From Streptacidiphilus melanogenes (GTDB lineage: Bacteria; Actinomycetota; Actinomycetes; Streptomycetales; Streptomycetaceae): a stretch of 64,000 bases of DNA. The stretch is from contig NZ_BBPP01000009.1 in the NCBI RefSeq assembly GCF_000787835.1, forward strand, positions 20,704-84,703, read 5' to 3'. The notes beneath the pieces were generated by a model that saw only the letters and a program-made list of their open reading frames with translations, ran no database searches and was not told where the DNA came from. The first letter of the stretch is position 1. Each line of letters starts with the position of its first letter. The position numbers and the translations under genes are program-made. Positions 33,513 to 42,386 of the stretch are shown piece by piece.

Positions 33513-34283
33513 TCAGTCGGCGATCCTGGCGTGCATCTCCCAGACCAGGATCTCCGCGGGCTCGACCGCGGTGACCCTCTGCCCTCCCGTCGCCGTGAAG
33601 CGCACCGCGTCACCGGCGCTCAGCGGTCCAACGCCTTCCAGGGCGACGTCACCACGGGGAACGAACAGGTGGAGGAAGGGCGCGTCGGGCAGTTCGATGC
33701 TCTGGCCGGGCCGCAGGCGGGCGGCATGCAAGGCCGCGTAGCGGTTCTTGATGCGGATGGCGGAGGCGCCGTCGTGCTTGTCCATGCCGGACGCGACGGG
33801 GACCAGACCCCCGGACATCAGCTCGTGGTCGATCTCGAGCTGTTCGTAGCCCGGCACGATGCCGGCCTCGTCGGGGACGACCCACATCTGGACGAAGTGC
33901 ACCGGCTCGGTGTGCGCGTCGCCGCCGTTCAGGCGCCAGGAGTCGTTCTTCTCCGAGTGCAGGATGCCGGTACCGGCACTCATCCGCTGCGCCAGCCCGG
34001 GATAGATCACGCCGGAGTGGCCGGTGGAGTCCTGGTGCACCAGCGATCCCTGCATCACCCAGGTGACGATCTCCATGTCGCGGTGAGGGTGGGTCTCGAA
34101 GCCGCTGCCCGGGCGGACGAGGTCGTCGTTGTTGACCAGCAGCAGCCCGTGGTGGGTGTTGGCGGGGTCGAACCGGTCGCCGAAGGAGAAGGAGTGCTTG
34201 GAGTCCAGCCAGCTGATCTGCGTCCGAGAGCGGTCGCCGGCACGGCGGACGTCGACCTGAGGCCTCATGTTGGCGGTGCTCAC
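33513..34283 (-). CDS. pirin family protein (YhhW-like, quercetin 2,3-dioxygenase type)
   Basis: This 256-residue bicupin protein has FGDRFDPANTHHGLLLVNNDD-type and GFETHPHRDMEIVTWVMQG segments carrying the metal histidines. QRMSAGTGILHSEKN and the glutamate-containing HTEPVHFVQMW follow. Members bind iron and some cleave quercetin. It stands alone, divergent from membrane-protein genes. The start GTG 34283 has GAAGGGA upstream; ATG 34268 is an alternative. Confidence 0.92.
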   Translation of the reverse strand: MSTANMRPQVDVRRAGDRSRTQISWLDSKHSFSFGDRFDPANTHHGLLLVNNDDLVRPGSGFETHPHRDMEIVTWVMQGSLVHQDSTGHSGVIYPGLAQRMSAGTGILHSEKNDSWRLNGGDAHTEPVHFVQMWVVPDEAGIVPGYEQLEIDHELMSGGLVPVASGMDKHDGASAIRIKNRYAALHAARLRPGQSIELPDAPFLHLFVPRGDVALEGVGPLSAGDAVRFTATGGQRVTAVEPAEILVWEMHARIAD

Positions 34284-34527
34284 TGTGATGGTCCCTTCAG
34301 ATTCCCTGTCACGCTTCGTGCCTTGCTCAGCGTAGTTGATGCTTCAACTATTCCGGAGGGCCCGGATCGCCCGCGCGCCACCACGGAAGGGAATACACGC
34401 AGGCGTGGCTCCGGTTGCTGGAAGACATCGGATGGATTCTCCGGAGGCGTCACCTGCGCGAGCAGCGGCACGCGATGCGGCAGCGGCCGGGGGTCGTCCT
34501 CGGCGAGCGGGCGCGGAGTTGGTTGCG

Positions 34528-34797
34528 ATGAGCCTCTTGGGACCTGGAGTCACGTTCAGTCGCGTCGGCGCGCCCACGAGGGCGCGTCGAGGACTTCGGA
34601 CCGGGCGGCGTCTGCTGGTCGCAGTCATCGCGGTGACGGCGGACGCGGCAGCCGCCTTGCTCCTCGCCGGCCACGGTATGGCCGTCACCTTCGTCGGCGT
34701 CGCCTCGGCGATCCTGGCCTGGGTACTGGCAGGACGTCTGACAAATTGGCAGCCGCGGTCCACCCGCGAGGCCTTCGAAGACTCGGAGCGACGATGA
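34528..34797 (+). CDS. small membrane protein
   Basis: This 89-residue protein has two adjacent hydrophobic segments (LLVAVIAVTADAAAALLLAG and VTFVGVASAILAWVLAG, about 28-68) between a basic N-terminus and a charged tail. The start was set at MSLLGPG because it avoids a long non-coding-like Arg-rich extension; GGAG lies 13 bases upstream. The stop overlaps the next start (ATGA). It may form a complex with the next membrane protein. No family is recognised. Confidence 0.55.
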   Translation: MSLLGPGVTFSRVGAPTRARRGLRTGRRLLVAVIAVTADAAAALLLAGHGMAVTFVGVASAILAWVLAGRLTNWQPRSTREAFEDSERR

Positions 34798-35300
34798 GCG
34801 CGATCGTGCGACCGCCGTCCTCCAGCGCAGTCACCCGTCCGCGCAAGGAACGCGCGACTCGTTCGGGTGGGCGGTGCACGCGGCGGGAGGGGCGGCATGC
34901 CGTCGAGCTTCTGGCCGTCTCGGCGCTCGGCCTGGTCCCGTGGACGGTCGTCCTGGGGCTGACGCTGCCCTCCGACTACCGCGTGCATGCGTGGAGCACC
35001 GCCTGGGTGGGCTTCGACGTGATGCTGCTGGGCGGCATGGCGACGACCGCCGTGCTCGGCCTGCTCCGCCGCCGGGCCGTCGTCATTCCCGCGCTGGTGA
35101 CCGCTGTGCTGCTGGTGTGCGACGCCTGGTTCGACGTCTCCCTCGATCTCGGAACGTCCGGCGTGTGGACGTCCTCCGCACTGGCGGTGTTCGTCGAACT
35201 GCCGATGGCGGCGTTCCTCTTCCGCAAGGCCTACACCCTGCTGCGCCTGCAGTGGGGACCCCCGGAGCCGAAGCCGATCGTGGACGACGCCGCCGACTAA
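34794..35300 (+). CDS. integral membrane protein
   Basis: This 168-residue protein has a basic, Ser-rich N-terminus and four probable membrane helices (about 45-60, 75-95, 101-118, 130-148). The last is followed by a cytoplasmic-like acidic tail (EPKPIVDDAAD). It is translationally coupled to the preceding small membrane protein. No catalytic motif is seen; unknown function. The terminal TAA overlaps the remnant transposase on the opposite strand. Confidence 0.75.
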   Translation: MSAIVRPPSSSAVTRPRKERATRSGGRCTRREGRHAVELLAVSALGLVPWTVVLGLTLPSDYRVHAWSTAWVGFDVMLLGGMATTAVLGLLRRRAVVIPALVTAVLLVCDAWFDVSLDLGTSGVWTSSALAVFVELPMAAFLFRKAYTLLRLQWGPPEPKPIVDDAAD

Positions 35301-35455
35301 GGGAGCGAGCCCCCAAGCTGCCGACGCAGCACCGCATTCTCATGCCGTAGCACCAGCAGTTCAGCGTCCTTGGCCGTGGTGCGGCGCAGCAGGACGCCCG
35401 GCACGGACAGCATCACACGGGTGATGCGGTCCAGGATCGACACGATCACCCGCAC
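35297..35455 (-). pseudogene. 5' fragment of an integrase-type transposase
   Basis: The minus-strand frame encodes about 52 residues, including DRITRVMLSVPGVLLRRTT, KDAELLVLRHENAVLRRQ and LGGSLP, then stops. This is the well-known N-terminus of DDE integrase-core transposases of actinomycetes, where LRHE-AVLRRQ is followed by a catalytic core. That core is absent here. It is a dead remnant. It may mark the insertion junction of the adjacent islet, as its stop overlaps the end of the membrane-protein gene. Confidence 0.75.
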
Positions 35456-35542
35456 AGCATCCCAGCCGCCGGCGAACGCCTCTCACGCAGGTCCCTGCCT
35501 GCAGCGATGACTTGACGAGCCCCACAGGCTCGTCCGGCCGCG

Positions 35543-36151
35543 TCACTCGCGACGGTCGACGAGCAGCACTTCGAACTCCTCCAGGGCGATGACGTTCATC
35601 GGGACGTCGGAAGTCGCCCGCGCCCTCGCGGCGGACTGCGCGCTGCGGGAGGCGGCCAGGGCGTCGCGGGTGGTCCACAGGGTGCCGACGGAGCCGATGC
35701 CGGTGCGACGGTCAGCGAGGAGCGCTGCCCCCGCGAAGCCGGGAGTGGTCTCGAACCCCGGCAGGGCTGCGGTCCGGAACAGCTCGGCCATCTGGTCCAG
35801 CCGGTCGGGTGGGATCTGGAAGCGCGCCAGACGGAAGCCGCCGCCCGCCTCGACCTGCGGGTTCGGCGTGTACGCAAGCGCCTCCAGCGTCATCACCGAC
35901 AGCGAGGACGCGAAGGGCGCCAACAGCTCCGCGCGCCGCTGCTGGACCTGCTCGTTGCTGGAGTGCGCCGCTTCGACGCTGTCCCACCAGCTCCCCATGG
36001 TGATCTTGCCGAGCTCGCGGTCGGCGAACAGTCCGTAGCCCCGGTAGCCCGGCTCTTCGGACAGCAGCTTCACGGCCTCCACCAGCAGCCCGTCCAGAGC
36101 CTGGTCGATCTTTCCCGGATCGCCTGTCACGTAAGTCGTGCGTACATGCAT
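35543..36151 (-). CDS. duplicated alpha/beta-barrel (ABM-like) hypothetical protein
   Basis: This 202-residue protein is formed of two ABM-like halves. The first (about 1-95) carries SWWDSVEAAHSSNEQVQQRR, the second SVGTLWTTRDALAASRSA, both with the usual Trp plus helix pattern. The family includes small monooxygenases and stress proteins. It is separated from neighbours by gaps on both sides. Start MHVRTTYV at 36151. Confidence 0.78.
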   Translation of the reverse strand: MHVRTTYVTGDPGKIDQALDGLLVEAVKLLSEEPGYRGYGLFADRELGKITMGSWWDSVEAAHSSNEQVQQRRAELLAPFASSLSVMTLEALAYTPNPQVEAGGGFRLARFQIPPDRLDQMAELFRTAALPGFETTPGFAGAALLADRRTGIGSVGTLWTTRDALAASRSAQSAARARATSDVPMNVIALEEFEVLLVDRRE

Positions 36152-36337
36152 GACCGGCCCCCAATCCTGTGTCGGCATTACTGCCTACGACGCTCCTCTT
36201 GCGAGGACCGCGTCGCAACCAGGTGCCGAGATGGGACCTCCCGGCCGGAGATGGGACTCGGTCCGGCTCCCGCGGTCGATGTTCCGTCTGCGAACGGAGC
36301 GGTGGCGGCAAGGGTCCGCTCGCCATACGCTCGATTC

Positions 36338-36925
36338 ATGGCCAGTGCCTCGGGCCCGCCCAGGCGCACAGCGCACTGGACCCCGCGCCTGCGGCGGCGG
36401 CGTCGGGTCGGACTGATACTCCTGGTAACCGCAGCAGTCCTGGCGGCAGCAGCCCTGATTTTCATCCTGTCCTCCCTCGGCGGTTCGACCGCCACTCCCT
36501 CCCCCACGGTGTCACCGACAGCGACCGGCACCCTGCCTGGCGGCGCCTCGCCGCCAGCCGTGCCGGCACCTGCCCCCTCGGGTACGTTGGCGACGGTCGG
36601 CGCGACTGGAATCGGACTGACGGCGATCCTCGCGATCGTGACGGCCCTGGCGGCCCTTCTGACGGGAGTCGGCGGCCTGCTGGCCGCGTTGAGCTCCTAC
36701 CGCAAGGCGCGCGCGCCGGTCGTCGCGGGTCCGCCGGGGCCCTACGCGCCCGGCCCGTGGAGCTCGGGGGGCCCGCCCGTCGAGTGCGCGGACGAGTTGC
36801 ATTGGAGCAGCGCCGACGACGCGAAGAGCCCTTCGTCGGCGAGGCATTCGGGCCCCGTCCGTTCGAGACGCCGGCGGCGCCCGGCCGCACCACCTCGACA
36901 TGTCGGGGACAGGGGGCCCAGGTGA
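36338..36925 (+). CDS. membrane protein with Pro/Thr linker
   Basis: This 195-residue protein has a basic N-terminus (TPRLRRRRRVG) and membrane helix 1 (ILLVTAAVLAAAALIFILSS, about 29-48). A Ser/Thr/Pro-rich exposed linker and a second helix (about 90-118) follow. The cytoplasmic-like tail becomes Arg-rich. After about residue 155 the codon bias fades; the end may be altered by the neighbouring transposase remnant. Unknown function. Confidence 0.6.
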   Translation: MASASGPPRRTAHWTPRLRRRRRVGLILLVTAAVLAAAALIFILSSLGGSTATPSPTVSPTATGTLPGGASPPAVPAPAPSGTLATVGATGIGLTAILAIVTALAALLTGVGGLLAALSSYRKARAPVVAGPPGPYAPGPWSSGGPPVECADELHWSSADDAKSPSSARHSGPVRSRRRRRPAAPPRHVGDRGPR

Positions 36926-36929
36926 CGCC

Positions 36930-37370
36930 GGACAGCCCGCCGTGGCCGTCCGAAGCCGGGCGCTCAGACCAAGGTGCGACCCGGGGCCGGACGCCGGGAC
37001 GGCCCTGCAGGTCGGGGGCCAGGAGCAGCGGATCTTGGACCTGCTCCTGGAACGAGTCGGCGGGTTTGGATCCCTGCGCTCCGGTGGCGGAGTGCGGACG
37101 GATTCGACTCGTGTCCTGGCCTTGGCAAGGGAGTTGAACCGGCTGGAGTTCGTGGTCGAGACGCTGCGGTGCGCCCTGGAAGCGCCGGCGGTGGCGGCCC
37201 CCCGACTGGCTGTGCTCCTGCCGGGTGGTGGACGAATCCTGGCAGGAGCGCTACTGACCACGCGCGGACACCTTCACCTCCCGAGACGGAAGGAGACCCG
37301 GGCCGAGCTGGGACAAACGGTCGGCATGGACGGATACGCGCTCTTGGAATCCGTCTATCACCGCCCGTAG
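36930..37370 (+). pseudogene. IS1182-like transposase remnant with frameshifts
   Basis: The frame encodes EQRILDLLLERV, then RTDSTRVLALARELNRLE with the catalytic Asp context DST. A VETLRCALEAPAVAAP block follows. Near 37200 the reading moves into another frame (DWLCSCRVVDESWQERY), and by about 37275 back to HLPRRKETRAELG and DGYALLE. This order matches the start of IS1182-group transposases, but the N-terminus, the rest of the catalytic core and the inverted repeats are missing. It is a dead fragment. Confidence 0.65.
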
Positions 37371-37387
37371 GTCACGGATCGAGGCAG

Positions 37388-37639
37388 TCACTTCTTCGGC
37401 TTCTGATCACCCTCGACAACGACCAAGGAGCCGTCCGATTCGAAACGCAGAACCCGGGGTCCTCGTGGCTCCTCGGTTGCTTCATGCGACGGCCCAGGAT
37501 GAAGCTGCTGCCAGCGCTGATTGAGGATGTCGATGGCGTCGTGGAGAGAACATCCCTGCAGCTCACGAATCGCCTTCACGGCGGAGATCATGCGCCCCTC
37601 CAGGATGTCCCGATCCACGCACTCCGGTAGCTCGGCCAT
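37388..37639 (-). CDS. small hypothetical protein, ribosomal L7/L12-like helical motif
   Basis: This 83-residue protein begins MAELPECVDRDILEGRMISAVKAIRELQGCSLHDAIDILNQRW, quoted as overlapping short blocks MAELPECVDRD, ILEGRMISAVKAIRE and CSLHDAIDILNQRW. The middle pattern recalls the C-terminal helix pair of L7/L12, which also turns up in small immunity-like proteins. An acidic tail (ESDGSLVVVEGDQ) follows. Start at 37639. Unknown function. Confidence 0.65.
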   Translation of the reverse strand: MAELPECVDRDILEGRMISAVKAIRELQGCSLHDAIDILNQRWQQLHPGPSHEATEEPRGPRVLRFESDGSLVVVEGDQKPKK

Positions 37640-37761
37640 GTTGTCTCCCGCCCTGTACGTACAGCAGGAAGGTACAGCCACCCTGGCGTTCGCAACCGGA
37701 TCGCTTGCCTACCGCACTCAGGGAAGGGATGATCCTCCGCGGGCCGATCTAGGGGGCAGCC

Positions 37762-38079
37762 GTGTTCGTCGTTGTCCTGGGCAGCCTGCTCATCCTTCAA
37801 GCCGTGGTCTTGCGTGTGCTGGAGTGGACGAAGCTCCGAAACCGTGGTGGCACCCGTGACCCCCTGTATGTCGTGTGGGCCTGGTTTCCCCTCCTCCTGG
37901 GAAGTTCGATGCTGCTCAGCAACCTCCCGCGGCTTGTCGGCGCGCCCCACGGCGTCGTCGAGATCTGCGACCCACTGGGGGGTCTGCTGGCACTCATCGA
38001 CGCCGTCTGGGCCTTTCGGGTGGCGCAGCATGCTCGGGCCCGCAAGGCTCGGTCCCATGCCGAGGCACAGCGTGGGTAA
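37762..38079 (+). CDS. small integral membrane protein
   Basis: This 105-residue protein has two or three hydrophobic stretches (about 1-18, 36-56, 68-88) and a basic tail. AGGGGG precedes the GTG start at 37762. Unknown function; convergent with the barstar-like gene. Confidence 0.68.
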   Translation: MFVVVLGSLLILQAVVLRVLEWTKLRNRGGTRDPLYVVWAWFPLLLGSSMLLSNLPRLVGAPHGVVEICDPLGGLLALIDAVWAFRVAQHARARKARSHAEAQRG

Positions 38080-38229
38080 CGGCCGTAGAGCCGTGCCCGA
38101 TGCGTGCCCGTTGGGGCGGTAGCCGACGGGGAACTCCGGGGAGACAGGCCGGCTTCGGGGAGCCGCACATTCGGGCGAATGCCCAGATCAGCGATGCCAT
38201 GTACGGTGCGCAGGTCCAGATTCCCACGC

Positions 38230-38535
38230 TCAGGTCTCGTCGCTGGCCGGACCATCAGAATCGAACTCGACCCTCAGGTCAGGTCGGTACTCCGAGCGGT
38301 ACTGACCAAGTTGGGACCTGAGCATTGCGGCCCCGAGTGGGACCCTGGCCACGAGGTGATTCCATCCGACGAGGCGTAGGTGGCTCGGGATCTCAACCAG
38401 ACCTTTCACGGCGTCCCAGAACGCATCCCAGTTCCGGCCGTAGAACGAGGGAAAGTCCAGTTGGAACGCGAGCAAGTCATGCAATTGGCGCTCGTCTTCA
38501 ACGGCTCCGACATCAATCGTGATCACGTGCAGCAT
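38230..38535 (-). CDS. barstar-like (RNase inhibitor) protein
   Basis: This 101-residue protein has LHDLLAFQLDFPSFYGRNWDAFWDAVKGLVEIPSHLRLVGW, the hallmark of barstar, here described by its parts: FYGRNWDAFWD (about 29-39) and PSHLRLVGW (about 47-55). Barstars inhibit barnase-family ribonucleases by plugging the active site. No barnase gene is seen within the window, so this is an orphan immunity or scavenged gene. Start MLHVITID at 38535. Confidence 0.9.
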   Translation of the reverse strand: MLHVITIDVGAVEDERQLHDLLAFQLDFPSFYGRNWDAFWDAVKGLVEIPSHLRLVGWNHLVARVPLGAAMLRSQLGQYRSEYRPDLRVEFDSDGPASDET

Positions 38536-38808
38536 GCTCCCAGAACGGGCAGATTCGAGCCGTCCCTGGGCCATCGGGATCGATCGGCGATGACAAAGCG
38601 GTCAGCCTCTGACCTGTGGGGGACGGTTACCGACCAGGGCAGTCGCATCGAATTGCCAGTTCCTGCGCAACAAGCGCCAGGAGCAGGAGTGGGGGTCGCG
38701 AGGGACCCGCCTGGAGAAGCGATCCTGCGCCCCTCCGGCTACGCACCGGCGCCACGTGCTCGGCGCCCTGCGACCGGCTGACCGCTTCACCGGATCTATC
38801 CTGGAGCC

Positions 38809-39297
38809 ATGGCCACGGTCGAACCGGGCACGGCGCCGGACTGGCGGGCCGAGGGCGTGCGGGTCGTGCCCGCCGACGCACTCGACTCGAACACCCCGCA
38901 GACGCCGGGGATGCATCGAGCTGCGGCGATCAATCAAGCTCGGGCGGGGGCGCAGAAGCTGTGGGCAGGGACCGTCACGATCCACCCAGGGGCGAGGACC
39001 GGGGCACACCACCACGGCGAACTGGAGAGCGTGATCTACGTGATCCGCGGTCGTGCCCGCATGCGGTGGGGAGTGAACCTGGAGTTCACGGCAGAGGGCG
39101 GCCCCGGCAGCTTCATCTTCGTGCCACCGTTTGTGCCGCACCAGGAGATCAACGCCCTCGATGACCAGCCTCTCGAATGCGTGGTGATCCGCAGCGGCCA
39201 GGAACCCGTCGTGGTCAACCTGGACATCACCGGGGTCGCCGAGCCCGTGACCGTTCCCTGGATCGATCCCACCCACCCCGCCAGCACGGATCCTTGA
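38809..39297 (+). CDS. cupin-domain protein
   Basis: This 162-residue single cupin has HHHGELESVIYVIRGRARM (metal histidines and Glu; about 66-84) and SFIFVPPFVPHQEIN (about 100-114, second motif with His). It is close to small RmlC-like cupins with no defined substrate. It stands alone. ATG start at 38809 with a short leader. Confidence 0.9.
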   Translation: MATVEPGTAPDWRAEGVRVVPADALDSNTPQTPGMHRAAAINQARAGAQKLWAGTVTIHPGARTGAHHHGELESVIYVIRGRARMRWGVNLEFTAEGGPGSFIFVPPFVPHQEINALDDQPLECVVIRSGQEPVVVNLDITGVAEPVTVPWIDPTHPASTDP

Positions 39298-39534
39298 TTG
39301 TGCCGCTCAAGCTGGCGAGACCTGCGAGTCCGGTGTCGACATGCGACGGCCAGGTCACCCGTGCTCGTCGGGGGTGGCCCGACGTGCCACCCCAAGACAA
39401 CAGGGCTCTGGCATTTCAGACAGTAAGAAAGTAGAGGGCTGGTCAGCAAGACCACCCCAGGCTCTCAACTCGGGCTTGCCCGGACGCAACGCAACGACCT
39501 GCACCCGCCCGTCGCCAGTCAGAGGATGACGGCC
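39298..39534. other. 237 bp without a gene
   Basis: No ORF, palindrome or repeat of note is seen between the cupin gene and the convergent MarR gene. Confidence 0.4.
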
Positions 39535-40086
39535 TCAGGAATGGCGCGCCTCAGCCCCGCCGACCAGGTCGCCAGCAGGTTCGATCAGTGCGGCATGCCA
39601 ACCCGGGTGGTTGGTCAGGCGGCTGGCGCGACGAGGTGGGAAATCCCGTGCGATCAGCCCTCCTCCGGAGCCAAGACGGGGGCTCACGGTGCCGGTGCGG
39701 GCTTTCGCGGTGCGGGTCCAGTCTTCCGTCTGGCGAGTCAGCCGGCGCAGGACGGAACGGGTGACCGCGAGGTCCTCCGGCGAGATGCCCGCACCTGTGG
39801 TCCTGTGCGCCGCGGCGGCCCGGGAGGCAATGGCCCCGAGCGCTTCGCGCCCGACATCGGTGAGGGCCAGCAGGGGTGAGGTGCGGTGGTCGGGGTTGTC
39901 CCGAAATTCCGCCAGGCCGTCGTGGACGAGGCCGGTGGCGATGCGCTGCACGCCCGGGCGGGCGACTCCGAGGCGGCGCGCGGCACTGGCCACGGACAGC
40001 GCCTCCTCGCTGACCACGCTCATCAGCTGCCAGCGGGCCCGTGTCTGCCCCTCCGCGCCCGCCAGGATCTCGCCCGCGCGGCGCAA
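39535..40086 (-). CDS. MarR family transcriptional regulator, start uncertain
   Basis: The frame shows a MarR winged helix: GQTRARWQLMSVVSEEALSVASAARRLGVARPGVQRIATGL, then GLAEFRDNPDHRTSPLLALTDVGREAL, given here as family signature regions. About 30 residues of the usual N-terminal helix are read from 40135 downward, but no ATG or GTG lies there. The TTG at 40086 is chosen as the only nearby candidate; a farther GTG at 40266 would overlap the divergent carbonic anhydrase. The C-terminal 50 residues run beyond the normal family end, so the 3' end may be shifted as well. Confidence 0.6.
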   Translation of the reverse strand: MRRAGEILAGAEGQTRARWQLMSVVSEEALSVASAARRLGVARPGVQRIATGLVHDGLAEFRDNPDHRTSPLLALTDVGREALGAIASRAAAAHRTTGAGISPEDLAVTRSVLRRLTRQTEDWTRTAKARTGTVSPRLGSGGGLIARDFPPRRASRLTNHPGWHAALIEPAGDLVGGAEARHS

Positions 40087-40205
40087 CGTGCCCGCAGCCT
40101 TGTTGCTGTTGCTGCCAGAGCGGATTGCGAGACGCTGAGAGAAGCACCGCCCTGCACCGCCCCGGCCCCGCGCGCGGGAATCCGGCCGACTGGGAGGACG
40201 TCCGC

Positions 40206-40694
40206 ATGTCCGCCACCGACGAGTTGCTGAGGAACAACGAGGAATTCGCCGCTCACCCACCCGCACCGCTCGAGGCGTCGCCGGCCAAGCATGTCGCGGT
40301 CGTCGCCTGCATGGACTCCCGCATGGACACGTCCGCCGTTCTGGGCCTCCGCCCTGGTGAGGCCAACGTGATCCGCAACGCGGGCGGAGTGATCACCGAC
40401 GACGTCATCCGTTCGCTGGCCATCAGCCAGCAGCAACTGGGGACCCGCGAGATTGTCCTGATCCACCACACGGACTGCGCCCTGCTCGACCTCGCTGACG
40501 ACGCCTTCAAGCAGCGGGTCGAGGCCGAGTCCGGCAGCAGACCGGACTGGCCCGTGGAGGGTTTCCGCGATCTGGCGGTCGACGTCCACTGGTCCATCTT
40601 CCGTGTCAGGACCAGCACCTTCCTGGCCCACCGCGATGCGGTCCGCGGATTCATCTACGACGTCACCACCGGACGGCTCACCGAGGTGACCTAG
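40206..40694 (+). CDS. beta-carbonic anhydrase
   Basis: This 162-residue protein has the beta-class zinc motif: CMDSR (C35, D37, R39) and HHTDC (H88, C91), plus NAGG. It interconverts CO2 and bicarbonate in the cytoplasm. The length matches the short actinobacterial type. GGGAGGA precedes ATG 40206. It is divergent from a MarR gene, about 120 bases apart, which may regulate it. Confidence 0.93.
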   Translation: MSATDELLRNNEEFAAHPPAPLEASPAKHVAVVACMDSRMDTSAVLGLRPGEANVIRNAGGVITDDVIRSLAISQQQLGTREIVLIHHTDCALLDLADDAFKQRVEAESGSRPDWPVEGFRDLAVDVHWSIFRVRTSTFLAHRDAVRGFIYDVTTGRLTEVT

Positions 40695-40888
40695 AACGAG
40701 CAGGCAGAGCTGAGACTCAGACCTGGCGCATCGCGAGCGGAGGCGTTTCGCCCCCGGGGCACGCCGGGAGGCGGCGGCCGTCGGGGTTCCGTCCGAACGG
40801 GTCCAGCCGGCGCAGCCGCGGACACGGGAACAGGACCAGCCCGAGCCACTTGGCCCGACTCCTGCGTGGGTTCAGGAGGTGCGTGGGT

Positions 40889-42019
40889 TCAGGACGGAGG
40901 CCGGAACTGGGGCCCGTAGGTGCCGGATCCGTCCGGCAGCGGCAGTTCCATCAGCTGCACGGCCGGGGACTCCAGCGCGCGCATGGCGCGCACCGCGGCG
41001 TCCAGGCTGGCAGGCCCGCCGCCCGCCCAGGCGCTGTCCAAGGAGCCCAGGACGGTGGCGTAGGTGCTGTCGAAGACGTCCAGCAGCTGTCCCACCTGCG
41101 GCGACGGGTCGGGCCAGCCCCCGGTGGGCACCTCGGCCATGGGCCGGGCATCGGGAAAGGGGACGGCTTCGCCGGTGAACCCCCAGGCGTCGCCGCTCTG
41201 CACCAGCCGCCGTCCGTGGTAGATCTCGGCAAACGCGTAGTAGTGCGCGAGGTGGTCGTCCTGGGAGGCGTCCTCCGGGGAGGCAGAAGTCCCCTCGCCC
41301 TGCTCCCTGACGGTCTCGATCGACTGTGCCACCGCGTCGAGGTCCGCGATCGGCACCAGGTCGTCGGCGCCGATCCGCACCGCGAGCTGACCGTCCGTCG
41401 ACAGTCCGGGCGCCACGTTCTGGAAGGCGTCCTGCAGTCCGCCGTAGAAGGCGCCGATCGTCAGCCCGACGTCGCGGGCAAGTGGTGTTTCGGGGGCTTC
41501 GATCGCCATCATGACGTCGTGCACCAGGGACGGGGTCAGGCCCGACAGACGGACCGTGACCCCCGGCCGCACGCCGCCGGGCAGCGGGCCGGGGTAGACC
41601 GGCGCCGCGTCCCTGATCCGCGGGCGGCCACCGACGGCGACGAGCAGGTTGCAGACGACGCCCAGGTGGTACATCTCGTCGTCCACGATGCGCCGGATCA
41701 GCTGGGCGGCCTCGCTGTCCCGGTCCTTCACCGACCACCAACCGCACAGGTACGGCGGCAGGGTGGACAGCTCCAGCTCCACGGCGACCTGCAGCGCGTC
41801 CTGGATCCAGCCCAGGTCGCGATCGCGCTCGGCAACAGACAGCAGGCTCGCGACCGCCCCTCCCCCGCCGCCCGCGAACGGACTTCCGTCCGCAGGCACG
41901 TTCGCCCGCGCCGGACGCGCCAACGTCACCGAGGCGGCCGCCGCAGCGGCCGCGAGCAGAGTCCTACGACCCAAGCCCTTCCGCCCCTGCCCGTCGCAAC
42001 CCATGCCGCTGTCTGCCAC
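40889..42019 (-). CDS. Tat-exported ferritin-like protein (VioB/iminophenyl-pyruvate dimer synthase-like domain)
   Basis: This 376-residue protein has a twin-arginine signal (LGRRTLLAAAAAAASVTLARPARA, about 18-41 from GTG 42019). A ferritin-like helical domain follows: QDALQVAVELELSTLPPYL, then IRRIVDDEMYHLGVVCNLL, with the di-iron type Glu and ExxH residues. PF12902 members include a part of violacein-pathway VioB, but the exported forms have no known substrate. GGAGG lies 5 bases before the GTG at 42019; ATG 42004 is too far from it. It is divergent from a DHA2 transporter. Confidence 0.85.
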   Translation of the reverse strand: MADSGMGCDGQGRKGLGRRTLLAAAAAAASVTLARPARANVPADGSPFAGGGGGAVASLLSVAERDRDLGWIQDALQVAVELELSTLPPYLCGWWSVKDRDSEAAQLIRRIVDDEMYHLGVVCNLLVAVGGRPRIRDAAPVYPGPLPGGVRPGVTVRLSGLTPSLVHDVMMAIEAPETPLARDVGLTIGAFYGGLQDAFQNVAPGLSTDGQLAVRIGADDLVPIADLDAVAQSIETVREQGEGTSASPEDASQDDHLAHYYAFAEIYHGRRLVQSGDAWGFTGEAVPFPDARPMAEVPTGGWPDPSPQVGQLLDVFDSTYATVLGSLDSAWAGGGPASLDAAVRAMRALESPAVQLMELPLPDGSGTYGPQFRPPS

Positions 42020-42386
42020 GGATACCTCCACCACGCCTCTCCCGGCACCCGTCCTTCCGGCTGCCGACCGCGTCCCCCAGCCGTTCGGGGACCGCACCCC
42101 GAAGCTAACAGCCACTTCCGTGCCCACCCGCGCATCCGGCCCTCTCCCGCCGTTCCGCCACCCGATCGGGGCAACCCATGGCCTGACGGTACGACGCACT
42201 CCGCGTCCAAGGCGCCGAGCCACCGCCGCAGACGCCTCGTCGACCCGGGCCGAGCCCGGCCGCCCGAGCGGCGGCGCGGACGATGCGCGGTTACCGTGAG
42301 GCTGCGTGCATGGCCGAGCAGGGATCACCCGGGCACGGTGGGGGAGCCAGAAGCAGACGTGTGCGACGACATGCGGGAGTACGGCC
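42020..42386. promoter_or_regulatory. divergent intergenic region, ferritin-like protein/exporter
   Basis: The 367 bases hold both promoters. The RBS GGAGG of the ferritin-like gene is at 42025-42029 (minus strand), and GGGAG near 42372 serves the exporter. No gene or strong operator is seen. Confidence 0.4.
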
